Below are positions 20,696-32,731 of a stretch of 64,000 nucleotides of DNA, one piece after another. The notes under the pieces are model-generated. The model did not search any database, had not been told where the DNA came from, and saw only the letters and a program-made list of their open reading frames with translations. Source of the DNA: Halocaridina rubra (lineage: Eukaryota > Arthropoda > Malacostraca > Decapoda > Atyidae); the NCBI GenBank assembly GCA_037179515.1, contig JAXCGZ010007608.1, forward strand, positions 7,501-71,500. The letters are read 5' to 3'. The position numbers and the translations under genes are program-made. Within the stretch, counting starts at the first letter, position 1. Each line of letters begins with the position of its first letter.

Positions 20696-20832
20696 TTGGA
20701 TTCGGTTATACGTCACGAACTCCCTTTTTTACTAAGGGCTAGGACGGTTGCCTTCTTACGAAGGACTTGTTTTGGCAGATGTAATCGTTACCCTGAGTGT
20801 ATGCCCTTACTAACCTCAGTCCGTGACGGGCG
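20696..20832 (-). repeat. SINE family S1 copy, partial
   Basis: Minus-oriented tail and body (cgtcacgaactccc, actaagggctagg, cttacgaaggactt, cctcagtccgtgacggg). The tRNA-like head is missing. Confidence 0.8.
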
Positions 20833-20839
20833 TCATATA

Positions 20840-21155
20840 TTAATATAATATTTTGATTAATTTTGATTTAATTTTATTCGAGTCAGAATACTCCCGAATA
20901 GCTCTCAGTGGATAATAAGAGATTTTCATTTTAATTTTATTCGAGTCAGAAATCTGTATTCCCGATGAGCTCTCAGTGGATAATTAATTAGAGTTTGAAA
21001 TTAATTCAAGTCAGAATATGCCCGAATAACTTTCAATGGATAATTAATTTAAATTTGAATTTTATTCGAGTCAGAATATTCCCAAATAGCTCTGAAGGGA
21101 TAATTAATTTAAATTTGAATTTTATTCGAGATAGAATATTCGTGAATAGCAGTCA
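20840..21155. repeat. 62-bp minisatellite, about 5 units
   Basis: tattcgagtcagaat recurs at about 20878, 20940, 21005, 21068 and 21126. Each is followed by cgaatagctctcagtggata or a close variant. Confidence 0.85.
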
Positions 21156-21607
21156 AAATAGAGTCCATTATTTATTGACTTCTCTTTCGTCTTGAGTCTC
21201 ATAGATTAATGGTGGTTGTTGAAGAGGGCGTTTTGTTCCTTTGTGCTCGTAAATCAGTATTATCATGAAAATAAGTTATACTATATACATGAGCCCTTTT
21301 TCCCCTTATAAGGGGAGTGGCTGAGTCAAAGCATAAATATTCTGACTCTTTGGGAAGAGTAACTACAGAGGAGGGGATTCTGTCCTCTCGCTCCACCCCA
21401 ATTAGTCGACTCTTACGACAAGCAGGGAAACATGGAGAAAGTATTCTAGCCAACTCCCTCAGGGGTAAAAAAAATAACTTATACACGTAATAAACATTTT
21501 GAATCAGGTAAAGATTACTGACCCCATAGTTGAGAACATCCAGAGTCGGCATCAGTGACATTCCCAATCCCTAACTTGTATATATTCTTATTTCACTATT
21601 CATGATT

Positions 21608-21749
21608 GGGATCAGGTAGATAAAAGTAAATTTAGTTCGCTGTAAAGTTATTCATATTTACAAAGCAAATCACCTAACCTAACGTATGCTAAATTAACAA
21701 TTTACGGGGCTATTTAATTTCTGGGGGTTACTTATCTTTATCTGATTAT
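21608..21749. mobile_element. Hairpin MITE, copy E
   Basis: gggatcaggtagataaa at the left against tatctttatctgatta at the right. The interior has cacctaacctaacg and aatttacggggctatttaat. A half copy lies at about 21505-21535. Confidence 0.65.
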
Positions 21750-21760
21750 ATATATATATC

Positions 21761-22734
21761 TTCATTTTAGCATTTAATTCAATTCCCAATCTCATTCGGG
21801 CCATGAAATTATCAAATAAGCACATTACATATGTGAAAACATGAATCATTTTTTACCCCGACCGGGACTCGAACCTAGGACTTATGATTACTAAGTCAAG
21901 GCGCTACCACTACACCACAGAAGGTTAAAAGGAACCCAACCTTATAGCTTATATCTGCTATACTTAGGAATGAACGCATTCTATCTGAATGCCAGTATGT
22001 TCATATTACAGATTCCCCAACCTCACTCGTGGCTTCATTTTAGCATTTAATTCAATTCCCAATCTCATTCGGGCCATGAAATTATCAAATAAGCACATTA
22101 CATATGTGAAAACATGAATCATTTTTTACCCCGACCGGGACTCGAACCTAGGACTTATGATTACTAAGTCAAGGCGCTACCACTACACCACAGAAGGTTA
22201 AAAGGAACCCAACCTTATAGCTTATATCTGCTATACTTAGGAATGAACGCATTCTATCTGAAGCTAAAATGAAGCCACGAGTGAGGTTGGGGAATCTGTA
22301 ATATGAACATACTGGCATTCAGATAGAATGCGTTCATTCCTAAGTATAGCAGATATAAGCTATAAGGTTGGGTTCCTTTTAACCTTCTGTGGTGTAGTGG
22401 TAGCGCCTTGACTTAGTAATCATAAGTCCTAGGTTCGAGTCCCGGTCGGGGTAAAAAATGATTCATGTTTTCACATATGTAATGTGCTTATTTGATAATT
22501 TCATGGCCCGAATGAGATTGGGAATTGAATTAAATGCTAAAATGAAGCCACGAGTGAGGTTGGGGAATCTGTAATATGAACATACTGGCATTCAGATAGA
22601 ATGCGTTCATTCCTAAGTATAGCAGATATAAGCTATAAGGTTGGGTTCCTTTTAACCTTCTGTGGTGTAGTGGTAGCGCCTTGACTTAGTAATCATAAGT
22701 CCTAGGTTCGAGTCCCGGTCGGGGTAAAAAATGA

Positions 22735-22738
<4 letters not shown>
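21761..22738. repeat. Fold-back array of a 270-bp tRNA-like repeat (4 units)
   Basis: Two near-identical units head to tail in minus orientation (21761-22032, 22033-22261) followed by two in plus orientation (22262-22541, 22542-22738), making a long inverted repeat with arms of about 480 bp. Each unit contains a tRNA-like core with A-box gtggtgtagtggtagcgcc and B-box aggttcgagtcccgg. The acceptor and anticodon stems do not pair, so this is a tRNA-derived repeat, not a tRNA gene. A diverged tandem pair of the family lies at 55920-56280. Confidence 0.88.

Positions 22739-22824
<86 letters not shown>
22738..22824. repeat. (TA)n microsatellite
   Basis: About 43 TA units, interrupting the fourth tRNA-like unit just after its core. 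Confidence 0.97.
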
Positions 22825-22826
<2 letters not shown>

Positions 22827-22869
22827 CCTCCTATCCTATCCTATTTTATCAATATCAATATCAGATAAG

Positions 22870-24518
22870 GGTTAGTGAGTAGAAAATTGAAACCGGGCCA
22901 GTAGACGGGGAGTTACGAGCGTAGAGCTCATTTTTGTGAGCACCACAGAAGGTATGCATAGCGCTGATGGAGTTAGATGTTCATAAAGCTACAGGTCCTG
23001 ATGATATATCCCCTCACGTACTTAAAAAATGCGCAAATTCAATATCAGTGGCACTAAGTATCATATTTGAAAAGTTACTGGAGTCAGGGGAGATCCCAAG
23101 ATGCTAGAAACAAGCGAACGTGATACCTATCTTCAAAAAGGGAAGGAGGGATACGGCTCTAAACTATAGACCAGTTTCCTTGACCAGCATAGTTTGCAAA
23201 GTTATGGAGAAACTACTAAGGAAACATATCTCTCATCACTTGGAATTCTTCAACTTTTTGTCAGTGAGACAACATGGCTTCAGAGAAGGTAGATCAACAG
23301 TAACAAACTTATTAGAATTTTATGATGAGGTAAGCCGAATCTTACAGGAAAGAGAGGGCTGGGCAGATTGCATATTCCTAGACTTCCAGAAAGCATTTGA
23401 CACTGTCCCACACGGAAGACTTATTAGGAAGCTGCAAGCAATGGCTAGAATAGGTGGAAATGTCTTGGAATGAATAAAAACTTATTTAGAAGGAAGGGAA
23501 CAGAGGGTTAGAGTGAGACACTCAGTGTCTGAATGGAGAAGAGTTAGTAGTGGAGTTCCACAGGGTTCAGTCTTAGGGCAACTTTTGTTCCTTGTGTATG
23601 TAAATGACCTACCAGAGTGTGTAAATTCATTCATGAATATATTTGGAGATGATGCAAAGATTGTGAAGAAAGTAAGAAACGAGAACAATGGTAGAGAACT
23701 TCAGGAAGATCTAAGTAGTCTGCATGAGTGGTCAGAAAAGTGGCTAATGAAATTCAATACCTCAAAATGTAAGGTAATAATAATGGGTGCAAGTGCAAGA
23801 AGGCCCAAGTTTGACTACTCGGTGGCAGTAGAAGAACTTCAAGAGACAGAGATTGAGAGAGATTTAGGAGTAAACATACTAGCCGATTTGTGTCCAGAGC
23901 ATATAAATGGCATAGTAAGAGTAGCATATGCTTTCTTAGCAAATGTAAGGTTAGCCTTCAGGCACATGGACAAGGAAATCTTCAGAAATGTTTATGTAAC
24001 CTATGTGAGGTCAAAGCTTGAATATGCAGCCCCCTATTGGAATCCGCACGTAGTTAAGCTGGAAAAAGTTCAAAAACATGCCACGAAATTGATGCCAGAA
24101 ATACGCAATCTCAGTCATGATGAGAGGCTGAGGGAATTAGACTTACCATCATTCGAAGCTAGAAGATTGAGGGGGATATGGTGATAGTCTTTAAATTCCT
24201 TCATGGTTATGATAAAGTGGATAGGGATCATTATTTTGATATGGCTGGCACTAGAACTAGAGGTCATTGTTTGAAGCTTCGTAAGAAAACTTCTTTGCAG
24301 GATGTAAGGAAGTAGTTTTTTAGTGTAAGAATGGTTGATAACTGGAATTCGCTAAGCGAGGAAGTAGTTGATGTTAACTCATTCCATAGTTTTCACGATA
24401 AGTATGGTAAGTATCACATAGTACAAAATGGAACCGATCAGGAGACGGAAAGTTACGATCTTGGGGCTCTTTCCCGTAAGCACAATAAGGTAACTACAGT
24501 TAGGTAATTACGCACACA
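22870..24518 (+). pseudogene. CR1-like LINE, 5'-truncated RT (copy 5)
   Basis: From about 22945 it encodes RT fingers to C-terminus in pieces: ANVIPIFKKGRRDTALNYRP, FLDFQKAFDTVPH (first catalytic Asp), then stop at 23473, SSGVPQGSVLGQLLFLVYVN and FGDDAKIV, where the FADD box is changed to FGDD, and the C-terminal domain to a frameshift at 24180. The end has the attaggtaattac/CA tail. The 22870-22945 stretch resembles a decayed 3' end of the same family, so this copy too seems to sit at another copy's tail. Confidence 0.88.
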
Positions 24519-24519
24519 A

Positions 24520-25560
24520 CGAAAAATATGTTGACTTAGCTCATACGTAGTTTTTAGATATTATACTATAAGTGATTGTCATATAAATGAATAATTAAAT
24601 AAATACATGAATAAATAATAAATGAACATATATGTAAATTTATAATAAATTAATAAATAAGTAAATAAATTATATAAAGAAAGATCCAGCTGATAAGCAG
24701 TTCCTATTAGTACACTTTCATACATACAAACGTACAAATACATGTACTCAAATAGTTACATTCATACTCACGCACACAAGTATAGATACAACAACTCCTG
24801 AGTTAACAGTCAAAGCTTCCACAGCTGATTGTATATAGACTTCGGTCGTTTATAAACTACAAATTCACCTTCATTATTTACAAGAATTAAATAATTACTT
24901 TACTCTGTTGCAAATTACTTTAATTTCCGGTGTCTTAAAATTCAATTTGAACAAGATTAATAGATAAATACTACGAAAAACATTAAATAATATTTTTACA
25001 TAGCTTCATATCCTTTATAGCTACTCAATATTTGGTTTATTTTAAAAATTTGTTAGCAAATATTTACTAGCTAATTTTCTCTACTGCAGACTACGTCAAT
25101 TTCCAGTGTTTCGAATATATATTAAACAAGAAAAATGAATAAATGCTATGGAAAATATTTCTTAAAATTTTTATATACACTTAATCCTTTCATATCGACT
25201 GTCATTTGTTTAAAAAAATTCTCGAGACCTTGAATGTCTCGTTTTATTTATTCATTCCCTTATTGCCATTGATAAGTGAAGCCCCAGAATTACTTACAGT
25301 GTGGGTGTCGACTCTTCGAGTGGGGCGCAGCCTGTCAAATTATTATAATTAAAAGGAAAAACTCGTAGCAGAGTTATTAATAATGCGAATAAAATGAAGA
25401 GCTGAGTTAGTCTGTGTATGAAATCGAGTAGGAGGAGGCCGTTCAAGGCGTTTTCTTTTCTCTTCCTATAGGATGGCCACTTCTGATGAACGACTCGATC
25501 CCAGGGTCCAGGTTCGTCTTGCAAGTTTTGTTTGTGTTTTTGTTTTTATGTTAGGGGGAG
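24520..25560. other. AT-rich intergenic, nothing recognised
   Basis: AT-rich with aaataaataa-type runs at 24580-24680. No gene or family recognised. Confidence 0.5.
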
Positions 25561-26086
25561 GTAAAGATTCGTATTAAGCCCCCTTCCATAGCCTGTAGTT
25601 AGTTTAGATGGTCAGGATTCGTTTTATGATCTTCAGGTTTGACTTGCAAGTTTTTTTTGGGGGTGTTTAACGATTCGTTTTATGCCCTCCACAACTTATA
25701 GTTAGGTTTGTTTAGTTTGTTAAGAGTCGTTTTATGACCTTCAGGTTTGTCTTTAAAGATTATAGTTGGGTAAAGATTCGTATTATGCCAACTTATTTAA
25801 CTCGTAGTTAGGTTAAGATTCGTTTTATGACCATTCCATTGCTCGTAGGTAGGTTAAGATTCGTTTAAAGACCTTTTCATAACTCATAGTTAGGTTAAGT
25901 GGTTAAGACTCGTTTCATTACCCGTCCAGAACTCGTTGGTAGGTTAGGTTAGTTAATATTCGATTTATGCCCTCCCATTACTTGTAGTTAGGTTACTTGG
26001 TTAAGATTCGTTTTATGACCCGTTCATAACTCGTTGGTAGATTAGGTTAGTTAAGATTTGATTTATGCCTTCTCATTACTTGTAGT
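25560..26086. repeat. Degenerate minisatellite (gattcgttttatg units)
   Basis: About eight units of 50-80 bp built from taagattcgttttatgacc, cataactcgtagttagg and variants. It resumes at 29424-29490 on the other side of the LINE insertion. Confidence 0.75.
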
Positions 26087-26717
26087 GCCCTGTAGCGGTG
26101 GGCACAGCATCAAAGAATAGCCCCAACGTATTCCCTGCGTGTCGTAAGAGGCGACTAAAAGTGGATGGGGCGAGGGGACTAGGAAACCCCCTTGTATTAA
26201 CCTCCTGCGAGGCATCAAAGAAGAAGGGGAGTAGAGGGGAGAATACCTTCTCCCCACACTCTAGTTTTGGGGTGTCTAAATGTGCATGGTTGTAGTACGA
26301 TAGAGAGCAAAAGATGTTAGATTGGATATATGTTTGGTAGGAGGAGGATGGATGTATTGGCATTGTGTGAGACGAAAATGAAAGGAAAAGGAGAAGTGGC
26401 ATTTGGTGATGTGACAGGTAGGGTGTCTGGGGTTGAAAGGGGGAATGCGAAAGAAGGTGTGGCATTATTGCTGAGTGAATGGATAGTAAACAAGGTAGTG
26501 GAATGGAAAGAAGTGTCGTCTAGCTGATGTGGGTGAGGGCTAGGATAGATAGGGAATGTTGGGCTGTTGTTAGTGCGTATGGACCAGGATGTGAGAGAAG
26601 TGAGGAAGAGCGCGATGAATTCTTGGATGAGTTAACTAGATGTGTGGATGGTCTGAGTAGAAGGAACTATGCAGTTGTGCTGGGTGACTTGAATGCCAGA
26701 TTGGGTGATGGAGAGGT

Positions 26718-26928
26718 AGATAATAATAATATAATACTTTATTTCCATTTCAATACAATGGGTATTCGTCAGCCAGGGCAAGCCCCAACCCCCCACTGTG
26801 GTGTCCACCCACAGCAGTTCCTGCCAGTAAACAGCTTAAACTCTCGGTCTTGGACGGGAACCGATCTTTCGACCTCGTGCATGCGAAGCCAGCGCGTTAC
26901 CACTGTACTAGCCAGCAGGCTAGGAATG
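26718..26928 (-). repeat. SINE family S3 inserted in the LINE endonuclease
   Basis: On the minus strand the head is tRNA-like: ctggctagtacagtggtaac (A-box region) and gatcggttcccgtcc (B-box region). The body is ttggggcttgccctggctg. The end is atggaaataaagtattat, then (ATT)n. It splits the endonuclease between LNARLGDGEV and ESGKRLLDMC-type sequence. A 3' stub of the same family is at 61168-61222. Confidence 0.75.
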
Positions 26929-28177
26929 AGAGTGGCAAGAGACTGTTAGATATGTGTGTGGAGCAAGAGTTGGTGATAGATAATAGTTTTTTTAAGAAGT
27001 TAATAAATAAGTATACATGGATGAGAGTGGCATATGGAGGATTGAAAGAAAGAGCTTTGATGGATTATGTGTTGGTAGCAAAGAGCATAATTGGTAGAGT
27101 GAAAGATGTGCATACCTTTAGGGGTGTGGCTGCTGGGATGTCTAATCAATTTTTGGTTGAAGCAAAAGTGGCAGTAGCAAAAGAATGGGGAAATAGAGTG
27201 GGGGGATGTAGAAGGGAAATGGTGAAGGTGGAAGAATTGAAAAAGCCAGAGAAGAGACAGGAATATCAGGACAGGTTGAAAGTGGCGTATGACAGGGTGA
27301 AAGAAAGAGAAGTTGGGGAGTTATAGGAGGAATGGGGGTTGATGAAAGAATGTGTTGTGGGAAATGCAAGTGATGTGTGTGGAAAGAGGTTTGTTGGAGG
27401 TGGCATGAGGAGGGGCAGCAAGTGGTGGAATGAAGGAGTGAAAATGAAGGTGGAAGAGAAAAAGAGGGCTTTTGAGGAATGGCTGCAGTGTAAAAGTAGG
27501 GAGAAGTATGAAAGATATAGGGAGAAATCTGTGGAAACCAAGCAGAAGGTAAAGGAAGAGAAGAGGTTGGCGAATGTTAGGTGGGGACAGGATTTTAGTA
27601 GGTCATATGAGGAGTATAAAGAGAAGTTTTGGAAAGAAGTGAAGAGAGTAAGGAAGGGTGGATCGAGGATGGAAGAGACAGTGAAAGCTGTGAATGGACA
27701 GATGTTAAGAGGGAACAATGCAAGTAAAAGATGGGCAGAATATTTTGAGTGCTTGCTGAATGTTGAGGACGATTAGTGGCAGTGGGGGGTGTTCAAGTGC
27801 CAGTTATGGGAGATGAAAATGGGTGATTGCTTGTATAGTGCCCCTATACAAAGGTAAGGGAGATGTGTATGAATGCAGTAAGTTTAAGGGTATAAGTTTG
27901 TTGAGTGTGGTAGGAAAAGTGTATGGTAGGATACTGATTATTAGGATTAGGAATAAGACAGAAAATGTGATCACGGAAGTGCAGAGTGGTTTAGGAGAGG
28001 TAGAGGTTGTATAGATCAGATTTTTATAGTTAGGCAGTTATGTGAGAAATATTTAGCTAAGGGTAAGGATGTGTATTTTGCATTTTTGGATCTGGAGAAA
28101 GTGTATGATAGAGTTGATAGAGAGGCAATGTGGAATGTTTTGAGGTTATATGGAATTGATGTAAACTGTTACATTCA

Positions 28178-29143
28178 GTGAAGAGTTTGTATGAGGGCAG
28201 TAGAGCTTGTGTTAGGGTAGGGAATGAAGTGAGTGAGTGGTTTCCAGTGAGTGTGGGACTGAGACAGGGATGTGTGATGTCACCATGGCTGTTCAATTTG
28301 TATATTGATGGAGTCGTAAGAGAGGTGAATGAGCGAGTGCGTGGTCGAGGTTTGAGAATGGCAGATGGGGATGATAACGAGTGGGAGCTGAATCAGTTGC
28401 TGTTTGCAGATGATACAGTGGTGGTGGCAGATTCAGAGGAAAAGCTGTGTCAGTTAGTGCCAAAATTTGGAATGGTGTGTGAGAGAAGGAAGATGCGAGT
28501 GATTGTGGGAAAGAGTGAGGTTATGAGGTGTACAAGAAATGAGGATGGTGCTGGATTGAATGTTATGTTGAATGGAGAGACACTTGAGGAAGTTGATCAG
28601 TTTAAGTATTTAGGCTCAGTTATACCTGCAAATGGTGGAGTGGAAGCAGATGTGTGTCACAGAGTGGATGAAGGATGTAAAGTATTGGGTGCGTTGAAAG
28701 GAGTGATGAAGAATAGAGGGTTGGAAATGAATGTTAAGAAAGTTTTGTATGAGAAAGTGGTTGTGCCAACTGTGATGTATGGATCAGAGTTATGGGGTAT
28801 GAAAGTAAGTGAGAGACAGAAACTAAATGTGTTTGAGATGAAATGCCTGAGGGGTATGATTGGCGTATCTCGGTTGGATAGGGTTAGGAATGAAGTGGTG
28901 AGAGCAAGAACGGGTGTGAGGAGAGAATTTGCAGCCAGAGTAGATATGAATGTTATGAGATGGTTTGGCCATATGGAAAGGATGGATGATGAAAGACTGC
29001 TGAAAAAGGTGATGAATGCAAGCTTTGATGGGCGAAATCTTGCATGGTTTGGGTGGATGGATGGAGTAAGGAGAGCCCTGAATGATAGGAGGATGGATGT
29101 GAAGGAAGCAAGTAAGCGTGCTAGGAATAGGAAGGAGTGGTGA
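28178..29143 (+). pseudogene. LINE reverse transcriptase C-terminal half, 321-codon open frame
   Basis: The longest intact part of the element at 26087. It starts in the RT palm (SRACVRVGNEVSEWF), with GLRQGCVMSPWLFNLYIDG at about residues 27-45 and the catalytic FADD box at about 76-79. Then come thumb and C-terminal segments ending KRARNRKEW. The first catalytic aspartate region (LEKVYDRVDRE, about 28095) is in another frame. Confidence 0.85.
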
Positions 29144-29489
29144 GCGATTGTGGCGCAGCTCTGATGGGCGTCTGCTGTTACCACGGGGCTGCATCTTACA
29201 GAGGTAGCCCTGTGGTAGGAGTAGTAGGGGAGTTGGCATTTATGAAGCGACACAGGTTGTGGAAGAGCTGGGAGGATGGGCTGTGACACTCCAGCAGTGC
29301 CATCTGAATGGTCGCTAGCTCCCTCGTCATTGCCCATAGAGCAAAGTAATCCCCTTATTGTTTGTTTTTTTTATGTCAGCTACCCCCCAATTGGGAGAGA
29401 CAGCCAAGGTAGATAGATAGATAACTTGTAGTTAGGTCAGGTTACTTGGTTAAGATTCGTTTTATGACCCATCCATCACTCATAGTTAG

Positions 29490-30118
29490 GTAGATTAATT
29501 TTTTTTTCTTTTGGCTCATCATTGTAGCCCTCTCCAGTCATAGAATATCAAATCTTACCCCCCACATTTTGGTAAAATTATACTCACCCAATTTAATGAT
29601 AGTTTAATTTCTCAAATCGAATGGTTTATATGTTTTATGCATAGTTCCATAACTCGTTTTATATGTAAGACTTCAAATTTGAGTGTAAGTTAGTTTGGTT
29701 AGGTTGGTTAGGATAGTTTAGTCCAAAAGTAGTAGGGGTTCATAAAACAAATCCTTACCTCTGAAAGGAATTCACAACTTACGCTGTGGTACGGCGTGAT
29801 TTAAAACTACAAATAACATCACTTTACTACCTAATGTTCTGTGATTAACGATGCTTGGGCCGAATACTTGAACTTTTGTTGGTAAAGATTCGTTTTATGC
29901 ATCCATTCGAACCTAATCAAAGTAACCTAACTCAAATTTGAGGTTATGGAAGAGTGAATTAAATAACCTCTCATAACTCGTATATGTAACTCGTACGAGA
30001 GTAATTCCTTGATATATGTGTTTTAAGTTCCAATCACCCACTCCTAGAAAACTGTTACTTTGGTAGAAATCGTGCGGATAGATTTATGGTAAATTAACAA
30101 TATAAATGCGTAGGGCAA
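29490..30118. other. Intergenic, nothing recognised
   Basis: Remnants of the ttaggttggttagg type repeat at about 29690-29720. No gene seen. Confidence 0.5.
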
Positions 30119-30119
30119 A

Positions 30120-30985
30120 ACGAGAGGGATTACCGAGGTTTCGTACATATGGCATTTCGTATATAAACAAAACGAGGTTTCGTACAACAGAGAACAAGAT
30201 TTTGTACAATAGAAAAGTTCAATAAATTGAACTTTTGTTTAGGAAATAAAATGCCACGATATTATTAGCTATTTATCAAGAAACTCCATTTTAGTATGTC
30301 ACGTGATTTTGCGCATAAATTATGTTAACTACTGGTCGGACCTGTATGTTTTTCCGATGTGTTTTGATGTGGAAAAATGGGGGTGCTATTGGGTGTTTCG
30401 GAGTATATTTTGGCGGTAAACTGCATTTTAGTTTGTCTTTATTTTTATTTTTTTTTTAAATTAATTGTAGATGCATATATTAGTATTAATACTTACCTAT
30501 ATATTTCATTTTTCAAATCCAGATTAATCTTACACTTTAATTATGTTTCAACTTTGACTGATTATTAACACAGGAGATCTAAAGATTTTGACATCTTTGA
30601 TGTTAAAGATTAAGGGCTGTTTATTTAGCACTTAACCTTGCTGTATATTAATCCTAACCTAACCTAACGATATGTTTTTGTAAATAATTATGTTTATATG
30701 TATATTTTAAAGTAAAAAAAATTTTTAATTAATATTTGACTTTGGATTTTTTCTTTTAACATTTTGGGAACCCCCAAAATGGGCCTCCTCCACTAGTATG
30801 CCAAATACATTAGAGATTGGAACAAGTAGCACTTTATTAGCAATAATTACTGAATTGGCTCATAATCAATTTAATATTAAAAAAAATCTCTTTACGAAAC
30901 CTTGTCCGATTTTATATACGAAACGTCGTTCTCTGTACGAAACCTCGTTTTTATTTCTACGTACGAAACCTCGTGTCCCCAAACG
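30120..30985. mobile_element. Long-inverted-repeat element with subterminal cgaggtttcgtac repeats
   Basis: cgaggtttcgtac occurs at 30134 and 30173, and its reverse complement gtacgaaacctcg at 30935 and 30961. Degraded versions lie further in on both sides (caagattttgtac; tttacgaaaccttg). A mirrored, internally repeated end structure around a gene-free AT-rich core suggests a non-autonomous DNA transposon of about 850 bp. Exact ends are unclear. Confidence 0.7.
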
Positions 30986-31184
30986 AGAGAGGTTGCCATT
31001 GTGTTCTTGAGAGATGAGCGCCATGACTGTTTCTTAAGATGACCCTTGCTGTTGTATAAACACCCAAGTTTACCTTATTATATGTATGTAAGGCTTCAAA
31101 TTTAGGTTAGGTTAGGCTAGTTACATGCCTTTCAAGAACCTGATTAGACAGGTTTCCAGATTAAACAGTAAATGAAGATACTTA

Positions 31185-31345
31185 TTGTCATGAAAATGTA
31201 TTTTTTATTTACTGTAGTCTGATTACATAAAACATCATGCAGACAAAGTAAAGTTGGAAATTGTCGTGAAATGTATTTATTATTTTTTGCAATCTGATTA
31301 CAAACAACATCCTGCAGACAAAGTTAAATTGGAGATTACAAATGT
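31185..31345. repeat. 83-bp duplication
   Basis: Two units sharing ctgattacaaanaacatc and gcagacaaagttaaattgga-like sequence. Confidence 0.75.
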
Positions 31346-32690
31346 TGAATAGCAGTACATACATGTATATTCAAATATGAGTTCATAGTCGAAAAAAGGA
31401 TGGTTCCTACTTAAGTGAGTCCCTAGTCTGATATAATTTTATAAAGAACTTTTGATTAGTCAAGCATGAATCAAGAGTTCACAATAATGTGATATCAGCA
31501 ACAAGGACACATTTAGATGTTACTTATATCATGTTATTATTTACATCATAAGCAACAAGGAAATTTTGTAGTGTGATATACTGTACTGTATACTATAAAA
31601 TATAAATTTGCTACAAGAATAAGTACAGTCAAAGTAAAAAATTTTCTGTAATTCATTTTATTATTATTGCTTTTGTTCTTGTCTATAAAATATGAATAAT
31701 TTTGTATTTATAAGAAAAAATTTATACATAATCGCACAGGAATTCAGTCTTATTACCGTTGCAATATAAGAAATGCCTGAATCAGAAATTCATATGGCAT
31801 TTCTGTGTGATGAATCATTCTAGCTAAGACCCAGCGCGTAAATGTCGTCACTCTTGACGTCAAACACGAGTATCTGATATTGAAGGATACCGTCATCATT
31901 TATTAATAAAGTATTTGAGTTATCTTTATGCCATTTATTGCTGAAGGTAACTGATTGGCTGAAGGAAAATCGTAAAATAAACGATAAGGCAGTAATTTCT
32001 TTCGTCTTTCTCGTTATAAACATTCTCTTCGTCGTGCTTATGCACAACATTTTTAGTGTAGAAGATGAAGCTAGTGCTAAATTTCAGGTTCAGGCCTCGA
32101 ATTTCCCCATTTATAATGGTTCCTTAATGGGGGTTTGTTGTTGTGAAATGAGGTGTGTGAAGGTAGACTGTTCTGTATCTCTCTTGCGGGCCTCTCTACC
32201 TCCCGATACTCAAGACCTCACTTAGTATAAGGTACCATAACTCATGTCCAGACCCAAAACATTCCTTTCCATAGTTCAACCTGGAATTGCTATCAAACCC
32301 AGCCTGAGAAAAATACTTTACCAATTGGTCTTCAAGTAGCATTTTGAATAATAATGATATTCTCTGTTTTAATATCTAAATGACACGCAACGAGGTCTCT
32401 TATCCCAAGTATCTTATCAAATTCTTGATAAGCTGTTTTGAAGACTACTCGCTGATAAACTTAAGTGTGTTATGTGCTGTGAGTGCTCAATGAGTTGAGT
32501 TACCTAGGCATTAATTGAAAACTCAAAAGTACATAATATACTCAACAGATTATTTTGGTTGAAAAGTAAGATAGGAAAATTATGTATATACAGTATACGT
32601 TAAGTTCTATAATTGTAATACTCTTGATAAAATGTAGAGAGAAAAATAGAAAAAATGCACATTGAGGAAAGAAAAGCATATTAGTCTGAT
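31346..32690. other. Gene-poor stretch, nothing recognised
   Basis: No recognisable homology. The plus frame 31938-32225 (95 codons) has one hydrophobic segment (FVFLVINILFVVLMHNIF) but no other support. Confidence 0.45.
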
Positions 32691-32731
32691 TCTTCATGCT
32701 GCCCTTCAACACCCACCCTCCTTCCCCCTAT

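Larger units (their letters stand above)
26087..29423 (+). mobile_element. Near-complete RTE-like LINE with 9-bp target duplication
   Basis: Flanked by acttgtagt at 26078-26086 and 29424-29432, and ends in a (GATA)n-type tail. Endonuclease pieces at 26330-26720 (DVLALCETKMKGKG, VVSAYGPGCERSEEERDEF, VLGDLNARLGDGEV). Linker at 26930-27770. RT at 27823-29143 with LRQGCVMSPWLFNLYIDGV, LLFADDTVVVAD and C-terminal RWFGHMERMDDERLL. Frameshifts and stops (for example 26525, 27325, 27775, 28012, 28170) and a SINE in the endonuclease make it inactive. It is about 3.3 kb, close to full length for a single-ORF LINE. Confidence 0.88.

Noticed and set aside
22384..22452. Possible functional tRNA genes in the 21.8-22.7 kb array
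   Set aside because: A- and B-box-like sequences are good, but the acceptor arms do not pair (ccttctg against tcggggt) and the anticodon stem does not close, so it is a tRNA-derived repeat.
21761..22738. CRISPR-like or other direct-repeat/spacer array
   Set aside because: Eukaryotic context, unit of about 270 bp with no constant short repeat and unique spacers.
31938..32225. 95-codon plus-strand frame with a membrane-like segment
   Set aside because: No conserved motif, no convincing splice sites or homology; AT-rich DNA often gives hydrophobic frames.
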